This document shows positions 43,540 through 52,218 of a stretch of DNA of 64,000 bases, piece by piece. Within the stretch, counting starts at the first letter, position 1. Each line of letters starts with the position of its first letter. The DNA lies in the NCBI GenBank assembly GCA_035294125.1, contig DATGLM010000022.1:31691-95690 (forward strand), given 5' to 3'. The notes under the pieces were generated by a model. That model was given only the letters and a program-made list of their open reading frames with translations. It was not told the DNA's origin and made no database searches. Position numbers and translations under genes: made by a program. This stretch comes from CADDYT01 sp035294125. GTDB lineage: Bacteria > Chloroflexota > Ktedonobacteria > Ktedonobacterales > Ktedonobacteraceae.

Positions 43540-44205
43540 CTACTTTCCATCTAAAAGAATGTCGACAAGTTGATACCCTGGCATTGCCACGACTTCGCCC
43601 GTCCTGATGGGTACAGGATGGGCAAAGAGCGGCCCATTGCTCACAAATGTATGATATTCGCCGCGCTCACCGCAAGGGTCGATCCCAGTTTGCTCAAAAT
43701 CCTGCACCAGTCGCTCGGTCAGGGCCGCGCCAAGCCATTGCGGTTTAGCTCGTGCCAGCTCGATGCTGGTCAGCGTCGCAAGGTAGCCGCGAGCAATGCA
43801 CTCGCGCACGAGGGCGCCGGGCGCACCGCCCCAGAGCGGTTCAACGTGGATAAGACCGGCGGCGGTGGTGCGTTCCTCGTACCAGGCGCGTACATCGGCG
43901 AGGTGGATGTTGCCAAAGATGATGCCGCTCAAACCGCGCTGGCGCAGTTCGACGAGCGATCGCAGGAAGACGCTTTCAAATATTTCGGGGCGCGTGGGGT
44001 AGCGCAGCAGGGGAATGCCGAGCGCGTCGGCCTGCGCCTGAATCAGGGCGATGGGGACGCCGTGGAAGCGAACACGCTGGCTGGCCTCGTCAAACATCGT
44101 CACGAGGTAAGCGACGCGCAGCCCGGAGCGTATCACACGGTCAAGCGCGAGCATCGAGTCTTTGCCACCACTGAAGCTCAAAGCATAACGTTCATCCTGT
44201 GCCAT
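43540..44205 (-). CDS. Dph6/MJ0570-like ATP-binding (PP-loop) protein
   Basis: The 221-residue protein starts with the PP-loop motif RYALSFSGGKDSMLALDRVI and has IIFGNIHLADVRAWYEER, VEPLWGGAPGALVREC and the C-terminal DPCGERGEYHTFVSNGP characteristic of Dph6/MJ0570-type adenylating enzymes. In eukaryotes Dph6 amidates diphthine; bacteria lack diphthamide, so the substrate here is unknown. Start 44205 has AGAAGG upstream; the longer frame to 44322 is not supported. It is cotranscribed with the GH1 gene, 13 bases apart. Confidence 0.85.
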   Translation of the reverse strand: MAQDERYALSFSGGKDSMLALDRVIRSGLRVAYLVTMFDEASQRVRFHGVPIALIQAQADALGIPLLRYPTRPEIFESVFLRSLVELRQRGLSGIIFGNIHLADVRAWYEERTTAAGLIHVEPLWGGAPGALVRECIARGYLATLTSIELARAKPQWLGAALTERLVQDFEQTGIDPCGERGEYHTFVSNGPLFAHPVPIRTGEVVAMPGYQLVDILLDGK

Positions 44206-44436
44206 ATGACCTTCTCCCATATGCTCTCTCTTGAGAAGATCGGGAAAAGGTCTGCCCATCTGCTGTAGAGACAGCGGGTGGATGAAGGGATGAGTAGGGC
44301 CTCGCGCCTGTCCGCGTGGCAAGCTGAACTGTTTGCTTCGTCTATAACAGGCACGTACCGGAGATACGCCAGACAGACAATCCTCTTACCGATCTTGTTT
44401 GTTCAAGCTCAATCAATAAGAGTATAGCACAGGAGG

Positions 44437-45312
44437 TTACGGTTTCTTCCAGGTCTGAGACGTGCTGGTGGTAGGAGAAGGATCACTGCTACTACCCGGT
44501 ACTTCGACGTAGATTTTGCCGTTTTCCACCTTTGTGTTGAGACGGGGCAGAGCAATCAGGTAGGGCATAGGAGATTGCGGGTCGGGCTTGCCATACTCGG
44601 TGAAGAGACCACCATGGCAGGGACAGACAAATTTCTGAGTGGATGCCTGCCACTGGACGAGGCAGCCCATGTGGGTGCAGGCCGCAGACATGGCGATAAC
44701 ACTGCCTTCATCGGGGTCGCCCTTCGTGTCATCAAAGGTGACGTAGCCGACAATGGTATCGGTGGCGAAGCGTACCACCTTATTGCCGAGTTCGGCCAGA
44801 GTAGTGACATAGTACCAGGTGGTGGGTTGAGCGGCTGCAATGAGCGGTTCTTTCCATGTTTTCCCGGTTACTGTCGCCTGTGGAGTAGCAGCAGCCTGAT
44901 CAACTTCGTGCATGATGCCAGCTCCGGCGACGAGCGAGGCGGCGACGGCGGCACCACCGGCGAGCAGAGTGCGGCGTGACACCTGCCTCCTCTCATGCCC
45001 ACCGCTCGTTCCTCCGGCTCTCTGGCTCCCAGTCTGTTCCTGTTTTTTGCGCAGGAAGGAGAATATGTTGCGTTTCTCTGCCTTTTGTTGAATCTCCTCT
45101 GTGAGGCGAGCATGAAGGTCGGCGGCGAATTCCGGTCGCGGCTCGGCGGCATCGGGGAACGCGGAGCGGAAAAGCGCGGCCATGCGGTAGATGTTCGCCT
45201 TCTCAGGCGTCAACTCCGCAGGAGGATGGGCAGCATGACCCGCCTGAAGCTCCTCGATGAATTGCTCTAGCTCCAGATAGTCTTCAAATCGTTCCTGGTC
45301 ATCCCCTTGCAT
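44437..45312 (-). CDS. Anti-sigma-like N-terminal region fused to a Tat-exported Rieske [2Fe-2S] domain
   Basis: Residues 1-100 are a soluble, helical segment (FEDYLELEQFIEELQAG, AALFRSAFPDAAEPRPEFAADLHARL) like the N-termini of Chloroflexi anti-sigma regulators. Then comes a twin-arginine membrane segment (RRQVSRRTLLAGGAAVAASLVAGAG) and a Rieske domain with CTHMGC and CPCHGGLF binding one [2Fe-2S] cluster through two Cys and two His. The start at 45312 has GGAG eight bases upstream and follows the ECF sigma gene after 17 bases. No cytochrome b partner is nearby, so a sensing role is as plausible as electron transfer. Confidence 0.8.
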   Translation of the reverse strand: MQGDDQERFEDYLELEQFIEELQAGHAAHPPAELTPEKANIYRMAALFRSAFPDAAEPRPEFAADLHARLTEEIQQKAEKRNIFSFLRKKQEQTGSQRAGGTSGGHERRQVSRRTLLAGGAAVAASLVAGAGIMHEVDQAAATPQATVTGKTWKEPLIAAAQPTTWYYVTTLAELGNKVVRFATDTIVGYVTFDDTKGDPDEGSVIAMSAACTHMGCLVQWQASTQKFVCPCHGGLFTEYGKPDPQSPMPYLIALPRLNTKVENGKIYVEVPGSSSDPSPTTSTSQTWKKP

Positions 45313-45329
45313 ACACTGTCTCCGCCAGT

Positions 45330-45902
45330 TTAACTGGTAACAACCGATTCGAGATCGGCGGCGCGTTTCAGCGCTCTGAACTGCAATACTTTGACGTTGG
45401 CCTCTGTCAACCCCATTTTCTGAGCGGTATCTCGAATAGAGAGGTTGAGCAGAAAACGACATGTTAATACTTCTCTATAATGTTCAGGCAGCGCCTGGAG
45501 AATACGTTTCACCCGTTCTTCGGGTCTGACGCTGATAATCGAGCCTTCTTCATCCACCGGGCCTTCCCAACCTGCTTCCAGCAGCTCATCGAGCGAACTG
45601 ACAGAGACGCGATAATGCACGCGCCAGTAGTCGGCGATGGTAGTGCGGGCAACCTGAAAAAGCCAGCGCTGCATGCTCAATGCCCCGCGCTCGCGATCTA
45701 TCCCTCGTACTGCCTTAATAAATATCTGTGATGTCAGGTCTTCGGCCTCTTCCCGGTTGCCAACCTTACTATAGACAAAGCGATAAATTGAGCCGAGATG
45801 CTCCTGATAGAACTTTTGAAATTCCTGCACATCCACGCTGGCCTGCCCTGATCCTGCCGCAGCAGGTTCTGTCCTGGCTGATTTCCCGTGCAGCGTACCC
45901 AC
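45330..45902 (-). CDS. ECF-type RNA polymerase sigma factor
   Basis: The 190-residue protein has sigma region 2 (FYQEHLGSIYRFVYSKVGNREEAEDLTSQIFIKAVRGI, with RWLFQVARTTIADYWR) and region 4 (LQALPEHYREVLTCRFLLNLSIRDTAQKMGLTEANVKVLQFRALKR). GTG start behind AGGAG. It is cotranscribed with the Rieske-fusion gene, which would be its cognate regulator. Signal inferred to be redox-related only from that fusion. Confidence 0.92.
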   Translation of the reverse strand: MGTLHGKSARTEPAAAGSGQASVDVQEFQKFYQEHLGSIYRFVYSKVGNREEAEDLTSQIFIKAVRGIDRERGALSMQRWLFQVARTTIADYWRVHYRVSVSSLDELLEAGWEGPVDEEGSIISVRPEERVKRILQALPEHYREVLTCRFLLNLSIRDTAQKMGLTEANVKVLQFRALKRAADLESVVTS

Positions 45903-46331
45903 AACACGCTCCTACTGAGATTTCTCTCCTGCTTGCTTGTTTTCTTATGGCAAGAAAATTCTTTCAACAGAGATTACTACGCTGCCAGGTTACAATACAT
46001 TATATCGTGAGGTGAAATGGAGGTAAAGATGGTGGAGGAGGAGATACACAGGCGGAAAAGGAAAATATGTGGGCGGGCCAATGCTTTTCACACCCCTGCA
46101 AAAACCGGGCGGTCTACCTTTGCAGGGGCGAAGCACAGCCCGCCCCAGGTAATGTCTTTTGCATGCATCTCCACAAATCACAGATCGCTGACAAAACTTC
46201 CGGTGGGTTTATTTCTCCTATCCTTATTATATACCAGAGTTGCAAATTTTTTTAGTGCTTTGCCGGGGAATTTTCGCGCCAGAGCAAATTTTGCGAACAA
46301 AAAGAGATAGAGAAGCTTTCCTCCACCAGGC
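45903..46331. other. Intergenic region with a nested inverted repeat
   Basis: No credible gene in 429 bases. At 46071-46145 nested inverted repeats occur: outer arms GGGCGGGC/GCCCGCCC (46071-46078, 46138-46145) and inner arms CCCCTGCAAA/TTTGCAGGGG (46093-46102, 46119-46128). The promoter of the sigma factor gene must also lie here on the minus strand. Confidence 0.55.
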
Positions 46332-46650
46332 CTGACTGTGCAGTATGCTTACGGTAGCAACAACAACCTGGTACAGGTGACCGATCCACCCGGCAATAAG
46401 ACGAGCTACACCTATGATAGCTCAAATCACCTGCTGAGCATGATCGACCCTCCCGGCAATCGATAGCAATGGCAATTTGCTCAGTATTGTCGATGCTGTC
46501 GGCGTTGAGACGGCATCACAACCTATGACGCCGATGGACGCCCGCTGAAGGTGACCGATGCCAGGGGACATAGCGCGACCACAATCTACAGCTACGATGC
46601 CGATAACCGGCTGACCTCGCTCACCAATACGGGGCCGGGCGGCAGGATCC
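46332..46650 (+). pseudogene. RHS/YD-repeat protein remnant
   Basis: Translation from 46332 gives YD-repeat sequence (LVQVTDPPGNKTSYTYDSSNHLLSMIDPPGNR) that ends in TAG at 46464-46466. Shortly after, shifted frames continue the repeat pattern (NGNLLSIVDAVG, then TTYDADGRPLKVTDARGHS and YSYDADNRLTSLTN). At least one stop and one frameshift interrupt a repeat region typical of RHS/YD wall-associated or toxin-delivery proteins. No start, signal peptide or C-terminal toxin is present; this is a decayed fragment. Confidence 0.8.
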
Positions 46651-46723
46651 TGGTAGCCCGGATTTTACAGCAGGGGAGAGGGCCAGCAGGGAACAGATAC
46701 ACCATCCTTGCCCCAACTCGGCT

Positions 46724-47290
46724 GCGCTGATCTCACCGTCAATCGATCTGACCTCAGCCTCGAACGCGACCCTGACGTTCGCCACGTGGTGGGAGATCGA
46801 GAGCGTGGATCCGGCGCATTTCGATATGATGTACGTGGATGTCTCGACGGATGGCGGCACTACTGGAACTCGCTCGGCGTGCTCAACCCGGCGCAGGATC
46901 CGATTGGTGGCTCGGATAGATACCCCTACACCAATAACGGACTTGATACGCCGCCTTCCTGGCATATCGCCAGCGCCGACCTGACACCCTACGTTGGCTC
47001 GCGTGTGCAGGTACGTTTTCGCTTCGATAGCGTTGACCTGTACGATAATGGTTTTCGTGGCTGGTTGATTGACGATGTTGGTGTTTACAGCACCGATAGC
47101 AGCGTACCAATCGTGAGCACGGTAACGCCCGATAGTGGCGCTGCAGGCAGCACCGTCACCATCACCTGCTATGGCTTTGGTTCGCAACAGGGAACAGGCA
47201 AGCTGACGTTTAAGAATATCCCGGCCCAGGTACAGAGTTGGAGCAACAATCAAATTGTCGCTACTGTACCGCAAGGGGCAGCCAGCGGGG
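46724..47290 (+). pseudogene. Remnant of a secreted beta-sandwich/IPT surface protein
   Basis: The frame through 46740-46860 encodes IDLTSASNATLTFATWWEIESVD and DMMYVDVSTDGGTT, then a one-base deletion near 46862 moves the homology into the next frame: WNSLGVLNPAQDPIGG, SWHIASADLTPYVGSRVQVRFRFDS, DNGFRGWLIDDVGVY. The end is an IPT/TIG domain (VSTVTPDSGAAGSTVTITCYGFGSQQGTG). The first part resembles the MAM-like domain of immune inhibitor A peptidases. Truncated at both ends; a continuous reading frame covers only 46708-47373. Confidence 0.7.
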
Positions 47291-47298
47291 CCAGGGCG

Positions 47299-47329
47299 GA
47301 GCCGCGAACAGGAATTCTGTTCGCGGCTC
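47299..47329 (+). terminator. Terminator after the decayed surface-protein locus
   Basis: A 13-bp perfect stem (47299-47311, 47317-47329) with 5-nt loop followed by TGCTTTGTTT. Confidence 0.75.
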
Positions 47330-47385
47330 TGCTTTGTTTGCGGACGCTGTGCAAGACGTTCGCTACTTGCTAAATCACAAATGGT

Positions 47386-47414
47386 TTGCGCATAGCTGCA
47401 TAGTGGAGTATAAT
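47386..47414 (+). promoter_or_regulatory. Probable promoter of the sdh operon
   Basis: TTGCGC (47386-47391) and TATAAT (47409-47414) are 17 bp apart, about 310 bases before sdhC. The interval up to sdhC holds no gene that I can support. Confidence 0.5.
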
Positions 47415-47724
47415 TAAGCAGAGACAACGAGACTATTCTGGCATGGCACAAAGGGGTGCCGTGCTGATTTGAGGCGTTGTCGCGAGGCATGCAGGCATGT
47501 ATAGAACGTTGATCTCAATCGAGCATTTTGACCTCTTTCCGGCTCCTGGCCGACGTTCTCTCACGGGAGTATCCTGTACCCGTATCTATACCCATACCTG
47601 TACTCGCGAACAAGCTTTCTTGCCCATTTTGTCGGTCGTCGTTTTATGATGGCGTGAGCGATGGTAGTGGGTTGACAGATATATATCCCCAGCCGACGCC
47701 GCGCCAGGAAGAATTGAGGAAGGC

Positions 47725-48105
47725 ATGTACAAAGGTCAATCGGGTATGTGGTCCTGGCTGCTGCATCGCGTAGCCGGGCTAGGCATTCTGCTCTTTCTCC
47801 TCGTCCATATCGTGGACATCTCGTTGCTGAACTTTGGCCCCAACGTGTATGATGAGGGCATTGCGTTATTTGGTACCGCCATTGTGCGCGTTATTTCGCT
47901 GGCATTGATCGCCGCCGTGCTCTATCACTCCTTTAATGGGATTCGCATTATGCTGATCGATTTCTGGCCGAAGGCGGTACGCTACCAGGCCACGATGTTC
48001 GTGATTGTGCTGGTGGTGACAATTGTCTGCTTCTTGCCCATGGCGTATTTTGTGATCGGCCCCGTCTTTGGCTGGCCTACCGGCAATATGCCTGCTGGCA
48101 TGTAG
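47725..48105 (+). CDS. sdhC: Succinate dehydrogenase cytochrome b subunit SdhC
   Basis: This 126-residue protein has three membrane helices with histidines at expected heme/quinone positions (LLHRVAGLGILLFLLVHIVD and VLYHSFNGIRIML). The SdhC pattern HR.aGlgi.~flLvHi.d is clear. Together with SdhD it anchors SdhAB, binds heme b and reduces quinone. GAGGAAGG precedes the ATG. First gene of sdhCDAB. Confidence 0.9.
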   Translation: MYKGQSGMWSWLLHRVAGLGILLFLLVHIVDISLLNFGPNVYDEGIALFGTAIVRVISLALIAAVLYHSFNGIRIMLIDFWPKAVRYQATMFVIVLVVTIVCFLPMAYFVIGPVFGWPTGNMPAGM

Positions 48106-48188
48106 ATCGATATGTAGAAGCGTTCGCGTAGATTGACCTGGGAGGGGAGAAATACTTCTTTCGGGCCGGTGAATGTAGGAGAGCAACT

Positions 48189-48605
48189 ATGCGTATTTCG
48201 ACTGGATATGGACCGAGACCGGCCAGTGGCGCGGGTTTTGAAACCTTTAGCTGGTACTTCATGCGTCTGTCGGCTCTTGGTCTCATCTTCCTGGTAATTA
48301 TTCACTTGCTGTTAAATCACGTCACAACCGACGTGTCATGTACCAGTTATCAACTGGTTGCCATACGCTATGCAAATCCGTTCTGGCGGCTCTACGACTG
48401 GCTGTTGCTGACACTGGGCCTGCTGCACGGTATGAACGGGTTGCGCGTGGTGATAGATGATTATGTTCGTTCGCGTGGCTGGCGTCTTGTATGGGTGTCA
48501 AGCGTAGGTTTGTTAACGTTGATTTTCTTTATGCTGGGGACGATTACGCTGATTACGTTTCATCCAGTCGCGGGCAGCTTAGGTCCCAGCTGTCTACCGC
48601 AATAG
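48189..48605 (+). CDS. sdhD: Succinate dehydrogenase membrane anchor SdhD
   Basis: The 138-residue protein has three membrane helices, with histidines in IFLVIIHLLLNHV and LLHGMNGLRVVIDDYV, the usual heme and quinone-site positions of the second anchor subunit. The N-terminus FETFSWYFMRLSALGLIF is typical. TAGGAGAG precedes the ATG. Lies between sdhC and sdhA. Confidence 0.88.
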   Translation: MRISTGYGPRPASGAGFETFSWYFMRLSALGLIFLVIIHLLLNHVTTDVSCTSYQLVAIRYANPFWRLYDWLLLTLGLLHGMNGLRVVIDDYVRSRGWRLVWVSSVGLLTLIFFMLGTITLITFHPVAGSLGPSCLPQ

Positions 48606-48623
48606 AACGAGGAAAGAGCTTCT

Positions 48624-50360
48624 ATGTATCATAAGTTTGATGTGGTCATTGTCGGTTCCGGCGGCGCTGGCCTGATGGCTGCCATACAACTGTCGGGCGC
48701 GAGCGTGGCCGTACTGACAAAGGTCTATCCCACGCGCTCCCACACGGGCGCGGCTCAGGGTGGCGTGGCGGCGGCACTGGGCAATCAGGAAGAAGACCAC
48801 TGGAAATGGCATATGTATGATACCGTCAAGGGCGGTGACTACCTGGTAGACCAACCGGCGGCGGAGATTCTGGCGCGTGATGCCATCGATGCCATCTATG
48901 AGCTTGAGCACCGTGGCCTGCCCTTCAACCGCACTGCTGATGGCCGCATCGACCAGCGTCGCTTCGGTGGGCACACGCGCAACTATGGCGAGGCTCCCGT
49001 GCGTCGCTCATGCTACGCGGCTGACCGCACGGGCCACATGCTGCTTCAGACGATGTACCAGAATGCCATCAAGAACGAGGTGCGTTTCTTCAACGAATTT
49101 CTCGTCCTCGACCTGCTGCTCAACGAAGGGCGCGTCTGCGGCGTCGTGGCAATGGAGATTCGCACGGGTGAGCTTCATACCTTCCACGGCAAGGCCGTCA
49201 TGTTTGCCACCGGCGGCTATGGACGCGCCTGGCGCATTACCAGCAACGCTTTTGCCTGCACTGGCGATGGCATGGCGATTGCCTACCGGCGCGGTATCCC
49301 CTTGCAGGACATGGAGATGTACCAGTTCCACCCAACGGGCATCTACAAGGTGGGTGTGCTGCTGAGTGAGGCGGCGCGCGGCGAGGGCGCTAAGCTGCTC
49401 AACGGCAAGGGCGAGTACTTTATGGAGCGCTATATGCCCACGCTTAAAGACCTGGCACCCCGTGATATTGTCTCGCGCTGCATCTTGCAGGAGATTCACG
49501 AGGGGCGCGGCGTCGATGGCAAGGATTACGTCTACCTGGATGTTCGCCACCTCGGCGAGAAAGTCATCAACGAAAAACTGCCCGATATCACCGACTTTGC
49601 GCGCAACTATCTGGGCGTCGAGCCGATTACCGAGCCGGTTCCCATTCAGCCAACAGCGCACTACGCGATGGGCGGCGTCCCGACCGATAACGATGGCCGT
49701 GTCGTAATCGACCCCAACTGGACACCGCTGCCCGGCTTCTATGCCGCAGGTGAGGTCGCCTGCGTCTCCGTACATGGCGCCAACCGCCTGGGAACTAACT
49801 CGCTGGTGGACTTGATCGTGTTTGGGCGGCGTGCCGGGAAACATATGGCGAAGTTCATCGCCGAGAACGAATACGTACCGCTGCCGCCGGAGCCGGAGGG
49901 CTATGCCCGCGCCATGCTGGACCACCTCTACTCCTCGACAGGCGGCGAGTCGGCCTACCGTATTCGCGCGACGTTGCAGAACGAGATGGATGCGCGTGTC
50001 TTCGTCGAACGCGACGAGCGCGGGCTGCGTCGCGCTCTGGATACGCTGGATGGCTTACAGGATGTGTACAGGCGCGTGCAGTTGCAGGACAAGGGCAAAA
50101 CATTCAATACCGAACTGGTCGAGGCTATCGAGCTTGGTTTCTTGCTCGACTGCTCGGAGGCCACCATCCACGGCGCGCTGGCCCGTACCGAGAGTCGCGG
50201 CGCCCACTATCGCACCGACTACCCGAAACGCGACGATGAACACTGGCTCAAACACACGCTGGCCTATAAAGGGACGAAAGCTCACGGTGTGCGGCTTGAT
50301 TACAAGGATGTCGTGCTCATCGATGATCCCATCTTCAAGCCCAAGGAGCGGAAATACTAG
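48624..50360 (+). CDS. sdhA: Succinate dehydrogenase flavoprotein subunit SdhA
   Basis: SdhA oxidises succinate to fumarate using covalent FAD. The 578-residue protein has the dinucleotide fold VVIVGSGGAGLMAAIQL, the FAD-histidine motif TRSHTGAAQGG, RRFGGHTRNYGEAPVRRSCYAADRTGH, QFHPTGIYKVG, the catalytic loop around EAARGEGAKLLN and HYAMGGVPTDNDG, and the C-terminal ESRGAHYRTDYP. Complete and well within the family length. GAGGAAAG precedes the ATG. Confidence 0.97.
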   Translation: MYHKFDVVIVGSGGAGLMAAIQLSGASVAVLTKVYPTRSHTGAAQGGVAAALGNQEEDHWKWHMYDTVKGGDYLVDQPAAEILARDAIDAIYELEHRGLPFNRTADGRIDQRRFGGHTRNYGEAPVRRSCYAADRTGHMLLQTMYQNAIKNEVRFFNEFLVLDLLLNEGRVCGVVAMEIRTGELHTFHGKAVMFATGGYGRAWRITSNAFACTGDGMAIAYRRGIPLQDMEMYQFHPTGIYKVGVLLSEAARGEGAKLLNGKGEYFMERYMPTLKDLAPRDIVSRCILQEIHEGRGVDGKDYVYLDVRHLGEKVINEKLPDITDFARNYLGVEPITEPVPIQPTAHYAMGGVPTDNDGRVVIDPNWTPLPGFYAAGEVACVSVHGANRLGTNSLVDLIVFGRRAGKHMAKFIAENEYVPLPPEPEGYARAMLDHLYSSTGGESAYRIRATLQNEMDARVFVERDERGLRRALDTLDGLQDVYRRVQLQDKGKTFNTELVEAIELGFLLDCSEATIHGALARTESRGAHYRTDYPKRDDEHWLKHTLAYKGTKAHGVRLDYKDVVLIDDPIFKPKERKY

Positions 50361-50420
50361 TGTTTCCCACCCGAACGGAAGGCCGGGAAAGAGCTTGAAT
50401 CCCGCGGCTAACGGTATCTT

Positions 50421-50466
50421 GTAGGCCTCGATCGATCGTGGGCAGCGTCGATTGATCGGCACCTAC
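50421..50466 (+). repeat. Imperfect hairpin between sdhA and sdhB
   Basis: An imperfect inverted repeat (GTAGG-C-CTCGATCGATCG with CGATTGATCGGCACCTAC) can fold in the intercistronic mRNA just before the sdhB ribosome site. It may tune the expression or stability of the downstream message. Confidence 0.55.
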
Positions 50467-50488
50467 GGGGATATTACTGGAGAAAACC

Positions 50489-51196
50489 ATGAATTTACAG
50501 ATGCGTATCAAACGCTTCGATCCAGAGAAGGATGCGAAGCCATACTGGGCCGAGTACACAGTCGAGGCAGACCCGATTGATCGCCTGCTGGATGCGCTGA
50601 ATATCGTCAAGTGGACCATGGATGGGTCGCTGACGTACCGGCGTTCGTGCGCGCACGGCGTCTGCGGCTCCGATGCCATGCGTATCAACGGGCGCAACCG
50701 GCTCGCCTGCAAGGTGCTTGTGCGCGACGTGGGCGAGAAGGTGACGATTGAGCCGATGCTTGGCTACCCGGTCATCAAAGACCTGGTCGTCGACATGGAT
50801 GGCTTCTTCGAGAAGTACAAATCGGTCAAGCCGTACCTGATTACATATGATAACGAGCCGGGTACGGAGCGGCTGCAATCGCCGGAGCAGCGCGCCCGCT
50901 ATGACGAGGGAACCAAGTGCATCCTGTGCGGTGCCTGCACCGGCTCCTGCCCGTCGATCTGGGGCAATTCTGACTGGGTCGGCCCGGCCTCGATTGTCAA
51001 CGCCCATCGCTTCATCTTTGATAGCCGTGACGAGGCAACGCAGGAGCGCCTGGCAATTCTGGGCCAGCGCAATGGCGTCTGGCGCTGCCGCACCATCTTC
51101 AACTGCGCCGATGCCTGCCCGCGCGGCATCCACGTCACCGACCTGATCGAGCAGGTCAAGCGCGCTATCGTCTACAACAGCCGCGACGTTGAATAG
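50489..51196 (+). CDS. sdhB: Succinate dehydrogenase iron-sulfur subunit SdhB
   Basis: The 235-residue protein carries three clusters: the [2Fe-2S] site SCAHGVCGSD ... RLAC (with Asp as in E. coli SdhB), the [4Fe-4S] site CILCGACTGSCPS and the [3Fe-4S] site CRTIFNCADACPRGIHV. The N-terminal ferredoxin-like fold precedes the helical domain. It passes electrons from SdhA to the quinone. GGAG precedes the ATG; the operon continues with a hydrolase 17 bases later. Confidence 0.96.
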   Translation: MNLQMRIKRFDPEKDAKPYWAEYTVEADPIDRLLDALNIVKWTMDGSLTYRRSCAHGVCGSDAMRINGRNRLACKVLVRDVGEKVTIEPMLGYPVIKDLVVDMDGFFEKYKSVKPYLITYDNEPGTERLQSPEQRARYDEGTKCILCGACTGSCPSIWGNSDWVGPASIVNAHRFIFDSRDEATQERLAILGQRNGVWRCRTIFNCADACPRGIHVTDLIEQVKRAIVYNSRDVE

Positions 51197-51213
51197 TTAG
51201 AGGCGGACAGCTC

Positions 51214-52113
51214 ATGGATATTGTTGCGCACATGTGGCGGCATCACGATATCATCACGAATGGCATACGCATGCACTATGTGACGGTGGGCGAGGAGGAG
51301 AAGCGGGAAAAGCCACTGCTGGTGCTGCTGCATGGCTTCCCGGAGTTCTGGTATTCGTGGCGTTATCAGCTTCCTTTCCTCTCAGAGCATGGCTATCGGG
51401 TGGTCGCACCCGACCTGCGCGGCTACAACGATAGCGATAAGCCGCGCAAGGGCTATGATGTAGCGACGCTTACGCGTGATATCGAGGGATTAATCAAGGG
51501 GCTGGGGCGCGAGCAGGCGATTATCGTGGGTCATGACTGGGGCGGAGTGCTGGCCTGGGCTTTCGCCATGCGCTATCCAGGCATGACGCAGCGCCTGATT
51601 GTCATGAACGCGCCGCACCCGGCGGCGATGGAACGCGAACTGCGTACACTACAGCAACTGCGCAAAAGCTGGTATGTTTTCGCCTTTCAGCTTCCCTGGC
51701 TGCCCGAATATGTGCTGCTGCGCAACCACGCCAACGAAATTGGCCGCATGTTGCGCGGTGCCGCCGTGCAGAAAGAGGCTTTTCCACGCGAGGTAACGGC
51801 AAAATTTCAACAGGCGATGGGCAAGCCGGGGGCGATGACGGCGGCCCTGAACTACTATCGCCAGTTATTTCGCACCCCTTCCCCCTTTTTTCCACGACCG
51901 GGACGATCGGGACGCGACATCCGGCGTATCACAGCACCTACGCTGCTTATCTGGGGCGAGCAGGATATCGCGCTCGGCCTTCCTCTGACGCAGGGTCTGG
52001 AACAATGGGTAGATCATATCCAGATCAGGCGCATTCCTGATAGCGGCCACTGGGTGCAGCAGGAGAAGCCAGAACTGGTCAATTCCTTTATACTGAGCTT
52101 TTTACAATCGTAG
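51214..52113 (+). CDS. Epoxide hydrolase / haloalkane dehalogenase-like alpha/beta hydrolase
   Basis: The 299-residue protein has HGFPEFWYSWRYQLPFL (HGxP oxyanion motif), DLRGYNDSDKP, the nucleophile aspartate in VGHDWGGVLAW, ILIWGEQDIALG acid region and PDSGHWVQQEKPE base. An Asp nucleophile and HGFPE are typical of soluble epoxide hydrolases. Residues in the cap include tyrosines (NYYRQLF). GAGGCGGA precedes the ATG. It follows sdhB by 17 bases and may ride on the sdh transcript; a functional link is not evident. Confidence 0.85.
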   Translation: MDIVAHMWRHHDIITNGIRMHYVTVGEEEKREKPLLVLLHGFPEFWYSWRYQLPFLSEHGYRVVAPDLRGYNDSDKPRKGYDVATLTRDIEGLIKGLGREQAIIVGHDWGGVLAWAFAMRYPGMTQRLIVMNAPHPAAMERELRTLQQLRKSWYVFAFQLPWLPEYVLLRNHANEIGRMLRGAAVQKEAFPREVTAKFQQAMGKPGAMTAALNYYRQLFRTPSPFFPRPGRSGRDIRRITAPTLLIWGEQDIALGLPLTQGLEQWVDHIQIRRIPDSGHWVQQEKPELVNSFILSFLQS

Positions 52114-52184
52114 GGACGCCTCGTGTGCGCCCACCTGGCTACCTTAGATTAGCTGCTGATGGGCGCACACGAGGCGTCCCTACG
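52109..52184. terminator. 25-bp hairpin after the hydrolase gene
   Basis: Arms 52109-52133 and 52160-52184 are exact reverse complements separated by 26 nt; the left arm covers the stop codon of the hydrolase gene. Confidence 0.75.
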
Positions 52185-52218
52185 AGATTCCCAGAGCTGC
52201 AAGGAGGCCCAAAAAGGA

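Noticed and set aside
42297..43607. 436-codon frame antisense to the GH1 gene
   Set aside because: The GH1 gene has intact catalytic motifs; the opposite frame shows no domain.
46621..47490. 289-codon minus-strand frame over the decayed locus
   Set aside because: The plus strand carries recognisable IPT and MAM-like sequence; the minus frame has none.
47528..47773. 81-codon frame with a CPFC motif before sdhC
   Set aside because: It overlaps the sdhC start in another frame and lacks a ribosome site; probably leader sequence.
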